This document shows, piece by piece, positions 8,021-10,868 of a stretch of 10,868 nucleotides of DNA. Made by a program: the position numbers and the translations under genes. The stretch is from Acidobacteriota bacterium (GTDB lineage: Bacteria; Acidobacteriota; Blastocatellia; Pyrinomonadales; Pyrinomonadaceae). The notes below the pieces were generated by a model. It was not told the DNA's origin, did not search any database, and saw only the letters and a list, made by a program, of their open reading frames with translations. The first letter of the stretch is position 1. Each line of letters opens with the position of its first letter. The stretch covers positions 1-10,868 of the forward strand of contig JABFSB010000155.1 of assembly GCA_013140875.1 (NCBI GenBank), in the 5' to 3' direction.

Positions 8021-8962
8021 TCATTCTTTTACCACATTCCGGGCGAAACGGTCAGACAGTTTGCCTTCTGCCGGCGGCTGACCATTCGAACCCAGGAGTT
8101 TTCTCCGCACAACATTCGCGTAGAATGAAATGAATCCCGCGACACCCGCCAATTTATTCGGTGCGGTATAAATCGACTGCCGAAATTGGTGGGCGACGTT
8201 CATGCCGGAGGCGCGTTTTCTGAAGAGATGATCGAACTGCTCCGCGAACGGGCGAGAGGTCAGGCTGACGTGTTCGTAGTTCGGCTGGCAAAAGACGCGG
8301 GCCCGCGGTTCGATAAGCAGCCGCCAGCCTTGTTTTTTAAGCCGGGTCGTAAATTCCGCATCGCCGTATTGGGCCGAGATCTGCGGGTTAAGGTAACCGA
8401 CCTCGGCAAAAATCTCGGCCGGATAAAGAATGCAATTGCCGACGATCAGCTCGACTTCCCAAGGCTTTTGCGGAACCGTCCAAACCGTCTGCTGCTGCCA
8501 ATGCTGCCAGCCTCCTTTCCATGTCTTCCAGATCGGAGCCACTTGAAAAACGCGGTGCGGCTGGTCCCAGAGAAGAAGCAGACCACCGACGACCGAGCGT
8601 TCATTTCGCCTGACGCAATCGATAAGCCGCTGAATGCATTTTTCGTCAAAGATCGAATCGTCGTTGATGCAGAGGACGTAGTCGGGCTTGTGTTTCAGGG
8701 CGGCGACGACGCCGAGGTTGGTGCCGGCCGTGTACCAAAGGTCACCGGTACCTGCAACCACATGTACATCGGGAAAATTTTCGCGAATCGCATTGCCGGT
8801 GCCGTCGGTGCAGCCGTCATCCACGATGAAAATCTTGACGTCAAGCCCCGTGCGGTCGATGCGCGCAAGGCTGCGAAGGCATTGCAGCGTAAGCTCGCGG
8901 CGGTTGTGGACCGGCGAAACTATGCCTAGGCGGACCGGTTTTACTTCATCAGATCCAGGCAT
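8021..8962 (-). CDS. Family 2 glycosyltransferase
   Basis: This 313-residue inverting GT-A glycosyltransferase probably transfers a sugar from a nucleotide-sugar donor to a growing surface glycan at the cytoplasmic face of the membrane. IVSPVHNRRELTLQCLRSL (14-32) is the usual GT2 start. IFIVDDGCTDGT (44-55) binds the nucleotide, and CINDDS (98-103) carries the DXD-like metal site. GDAEFTTRLKKQGW (200-213) matches the region with the catalytic acid, Asp201 or Glu203. There is no predicted transmembrane pair, so it is unlikely to be a processive synthase. A Trp-rich segment (residues 132-168) lies between the metal site and the catalytic region. The ATG lies inside the end of the upstream epimerase gene (22-nt overlap) without a strong Shine-Dalgarno site, pointing to translational coupling. 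Donor and acceptor are unknown; neighbours that make uronate or epimerised sugars make such a donor plausible. Confidence 0.88.
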   Translation of the reverse strand: MPGSDEVKPVRLGIVSPVHNRRELTLQCLRSLARIDRTGLDVKIFIVDDGCTDGTGNAIRENFPDVHVVAGTGDLWYTAGTNLGVVAALKHKPDYVLCINDDSIFDEKCIQRLIDCVRRNERSVVGGLLLLWDQPHRVFQVAPIWKTWKGGWQHWQQQTVWTVPQKPWEVELIVGNCILYPAEIFAEVGYLNPQISAQYGDAEFTTRLKKQGWRLLIEPRARVFCQPNYEHVSLTSRPFAEQFDHLFRKRASGMNVAHQFRQSIYTAPNKLAGVAGFISFYANVVRRKLLGSNGQPPAEGKLSDRFARNVVKE

Positions 8963-9906
8963 CGTTCAACCGATTCCGACACCTTCAGAGTCGGCTCCCA
9001 ACCGAGTATTTCCCTGGCCTTGCTGACATCGGGAATACGAATACGCACGTCATCGGGAAATGATTTTTCAGTTTTGAACGAAAGCCCGTTGCCGTTGCCG
9101 CCGATCAGGTTTTTCGCTTTCGCTCCGTCGTAGATAATCGCCGCAAGCGCCTTCATCGTGATCGGCTCAGGATTGCCGAGGTTGAAAGTCTCATTTGCGG
9201 CGCGTTCGTCGAACGAAAAATCAGCGATGCCGCGTGCCACGTCGCCGATCCAAGTAAAGCAGCGGATCTGCTCTCCATCTCCGATGATCGGTATCTCGCT
9301 CCGTTGCTCTTTGACGATGTTCTTGATGTAATCCGCGAAGACGTGGCTCGAACCCAGATCGCTTTCGCCGACCTCGTGCGGAGTGATGATATTGAACGGC
9401 CGCCAGATCGTGTAGCCGATGTCGTACTGCCGATGGAACGCACGCGTGATGCGCTCGCCGACCAACTTGCTCAAGCCGTAGTCGGTCGAAGGGATCAGCG
9501 ATTCGTCAACATCGGCTTCCGCACTCGGCTGCTTTACGCACCGCTCATAAACCATCGACGACGAGATGTACACCATCTTTTTGATGCCGTTTCTCAGCAT
9601 CGCGTGCATGATGTTCTGGTGCAGGTTAATATCCTTCGACAGGATGTCCGCCGGATATTTGTTGAACCCGCCGACGCCGTAAATAAGCGCCGCGGCCTGC
9701 ATCACTGCATCGACATCGCGGACGACCTTGTCGACAAACTCCGGGTCGGTCAGATCGCCCCGAATGAATTTGTATGCACGCTCGCGTTCTATCTCGCCGT
9801 AGCGGGCAAAATTATCTATCCCGATGACCGTATGGCCTTTTTGCATCAGAAGCGGAATTACTTCCTGCATCAACGAGCCTTCCGATCCGGTTACAAGTAC
9901 TTTCAC
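8941..9906 (-). CDS. NAD-dependent sugar epimerase/dehydratase (extended SDR)
   Basis: This 321-residue cytoplasmic enzyme belongs to the extended short-chain dehydrogenase family that epimerises, dehydrates or reduces nucleotide sugars through a keto intermediate. The N-terminal Rossmann motif is TGSEGSLM (6-13): the usual TGxxGxxG has Met in place of the third Gly. DNF (31-33) with an acidic residue after strand 2 favours NAD(H), and GDLTD (50-54) binds the adenine. The catalytic set is SSS (115-117), Tyr143 and Lys147 (YGLSK). WRPFNI (168-173) and FTWIGDVARGI are further landmarks of sugar-nucleotide epimerases. It starts with GTG (9906-9904), overlapping the TGA of the upstream dehydrogenase by 4 nt, and has GAGGGG 8 nt upstream. 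The substrate is unknown. Because the upstream gene should make a UDP-uronate, a uronate 4-epimerase or decarboxylase-like step is possible, but a hexose 4-epimerase or 4,6-dehydratase is equally open. Confidence 0.9.
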   Translation of the reverse strand: MKVLVTGSEGSLMQEVIPLLMQKGHTVIGIDNFARYGEIERERAYKFIRGDLTDPEFVDKVVRDVDAVMQAAALIYGVGGFNKYPADILSKDINLHQNIMHAMLRNGIKKMVYISSSMVYERCVKQPSAEADVDESLIPSTDYGLSKLVGERITRAFHRQYDIGYTIWRPFNIITPHEVGESDLGSSHVFADYIKNIVKEQRSEIPIIGDGEQIRCFTWIGDVARGIADFSFDERAANETFNLGNPEPITMKALAAIIYDGAKAKNLIGGNGNGLSFKTEKSFPDDVRIRIPDVSKAREILGWEPTLKVSESVERCLDLMK

Positions 9907-10700
9907 TTTCTCATCCCCTCAAATACCGTGGTCTTATATTTTTTGTTGTCTTCGACGACCGCCTGAAAAAGCCCGATCGGCAGCCCAAGGTCTTTTACAA
10001 GTGCCGAGATCGCCGCCGTGTCTTTCGGCAGGCACATTCCGCCAAAGCCCCGCAGGTTGTCATTGCAGTCGAGATATTTATTGTAAATGTGGTCGCGCTG
10101 GACCATCGCGTTTTTGATTTTTGTGTAATCGGCGCCGGTCGAGTGACACACTTCGTAAAATGCGTTCGCGAAAGTGATTAACGTGGCGTTATAGACATTA
10201 TTGAAATACTTCGAAACTTCGGCCTCGGTTGGTGAAAGCTTGATAAACTTTTGCGGATAATAACCGTGCGATTCCTTGACCTTTTCAAATACTTCATCCG
10301 ATTCCGTGCCGATAATACAAACGTCGTGATTGTCCGTAAAGTCGATGATCGCGGCTCGCTCACGTAAAAACTCAGGCACGTGACAGACCTTTTCGGTCAT
10401 AAACTTTTCCTGCAGCCTGATGGTCGTGCCCGGCGTCACCGTCGATTTGATCGCGACGATACCGCCGAACGAATGACCTTCGATCAGCTCTTCCGCGACG
10501 CTCTCGATAATCGAAATATCGCAATGCCCGTCGTCGGCCTGCGGGGTCGGCAGGCATAGATAAACGATCTCGCAGTCGAGAACGTCTTCAAGACGCGTAT
10601 CGTCTTTCGTGTCGTGCCCAACGACCTTGTGACCGAGTTTTTCAAACCCGTACTTGACGGCACCCCCGACAATTCCCAACCCCACAATTCCGATCTTCAT
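9903..10700 (-). CDS. Short nucleotide-sugar (UDP-glucose/GDP-mannose) dehydrogenase lacking the C-terminal domain
   Basis: The family oxidises the C6 hydroxyl of a nucleotide hexose to a carboxylate in two NAD-dependent steps, e.g. UDP-glucose to UDP-glucuronate. GLGIVGGAV (7-15) is the NAD-binding loop and CLPTP (49-53) follows. Expected catalytic residues by correspondence with streptococcal UDP-glucose dehydrogenase are all present with matching spacing: Thr87 in KSTVTPGTT, Glu110 and Glu114 in PEFLRE, Lys164 and Asn168, the nucleophile Cys223 in FGGMCLPKDT, and Asp227. Usual members have about 400-450 residues; this one stops at 265, after the central helix, with no UDP-binding C-terminal domain. 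It is not an obvious frameshift, because the next gene begins inside the stop codon with its own ribosome site. Short forms of this family exist elsewhere, including in phages, so this may be a functional variant. The ATG at 10700 begins directly at the Rossmann strand, but no clear Shine-Dalgarno site precedes it. It is the first gene of the run. Confidence 0.87.
   Translation of the reverse strand: MKIGIVGLGIVGGAVKYGFEKLGHKVVGHDTKDDTRLEDVLDCEIVYLCLPTPQADDGHCDISIIESVAEELIEGHSFGGIVAIKSTVTPGTTIRLQEKFMTEKVCHVPEFLRERAAIIDFTDNHDVCIIGTESDEVFEKVKESHGYYPQKFIKLSPTEAEVSKYFNNVYNATLITFANAFYEVCHSTGADYTKIKNAMVQRDHIYNKYLDCNDNLRGFGGMCLPKDTAAISALVKDLGLPIGLFQAVVEDNKKYKTTVFEGMRK
9915..9920 (-). promoter_or_regulatory. 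Shine-Dalgarno site deciding the GTG start of the epimerase gene
   Basis: GAGGGG on the minus strand ends 8 nt before the GTG at 9906 and lies inside the last codons of the dehydrogenase gene. With the GTGA stop/start overlap it supports this start and coupled translation. Confidence 0.65.
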
Positions 10701-10793
10701 AAAATCACGTTCGGATTCGAGACAAAGACTATTCGCCCTTTCGCTATCACTTATTCGTTACTCCGAAAACAACCGGTCGAATCCAAATTATTT

Positions 10794-10822
10794 ACTCTAA
10801 ATTCTGGAAGGTTCTTAATCAA
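10794..10822 (-). promoter_or_regulatory. Possible sigma70-type promoter of the glycan operon
   Basis: On the minus strand TTGATT (10822-10817) and TAGAGT (10799-10794) are separated by exactly 17 bp. Each matches the consensus at 4 of 6 positions. It lies about 94 bp before the dehydrogenase start. The surrounding DNA (10701-10868) shows no gene I can support and is AT-richer than the coding regions. It is a plausible but weak match, and other AT-rich hexamers nearby could also serve. Confidence 0.3.
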
Positions 10823-10868
10823 GCAGGCGGTCGTCGAATTCTTCAAAAGGCGAGGTCCATTATTTTTC

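Noticed and set aside
8186..8929. 247-codon + strand open frame opposite the glycosyltransferase gene
   Set aside because: It lies entirely within a well-supported GT2 gene and shows no domain of its own; it is a shadow of that gene's codon use.
9304..9966. 220-codon + strand open frame opposite the epimerase gene and the end of the dehydrogenase gene
   Set aside because: It is composed of reverse-complement codons of the two real genes, has no motif, and no ribosome site was found.
10701..10868. Short open frames in the edge region before the dehydrogenase gene
   Set aside because: None has a good start with a ribosome site or a recognisable product; the region reads as non-coding upstream DNA.

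Overview
The window looks like chromosomal DNA of a Gram-negative bacterium, most likely an acidobacterium (Blastocatellia/Pyrinomonadales-like). The main reason is the 1190-residue outer-membrane receptor, in which a carboxypeptidase-regulatory-like domain is fused to a TonB-dependent plug and barrel. This is the Oar-like type that is heavily expanded in Acidobacteriota. The taxonomic call is inference from family resemblance, not from a marker gene. I see no rRNA, tRNA, CRISPR array, insertion sequence or phage gene.

Layout. (1) Bases 1-708 (+): the 3' part of a flavin-dependent amine oxidase, cut by the window edge. (2) Bases 709-913: a regulatory intergenic stretch holding four TTAACA-like hexamers spaced exactly 11 bp apart, the geometry of a PhoB/PhoP-type response-regulator operator, followed by a possible -10 and a leader with small dyads. 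(3) Bases 914-4486 (+): the TonB-dependent receptor. (4) Bases 4505-4541: a strong, symmetrical terminator shared with the convergent gene. (5) Bases 4556-6655 (-): an exported M1-peptidase-like protein with a C-terminal TPR domain, in which all three zinc ligands have been replaced. (6) Bases 6794-10700 (-): a compact four-gene run transcribed right to left: a short nucleotide-sugar dehydrogenase without the usual C-terminal domain, an extended-SDR sugar epimerase/dehydratase, a family 2 glycosyltransferase, and a class I/II PLP aminotransferase. The first three overlap one another (4 nt and 22 nt) and the fourth follows after 27 nt. (7) Bases 10701-10868: upstream non-coding DNA with one plausible promoter facing the operon.

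How the genes may work together. The dehydrogenase, epimerase and glycosyltransferase fit a surface-polysaccharide or glycan pathway: a UDP-hexose is oxidised to a uronate, the sugar is epimerised or dehydrated, and it is then transferred to a glycan. The aminotransferase resembles amino-acid aminotransferases rather than sugar aminotransferases, so its presence in the same run is unexplained. The receptor and the pseudo-peptidase both carry export signals and act in the envelope. They share only a terminator, so a functional link is not shown.

The two observations most worth following up are the 11-bp operator array before the receptor and the zinc-ligand-less M1/TPR protein.
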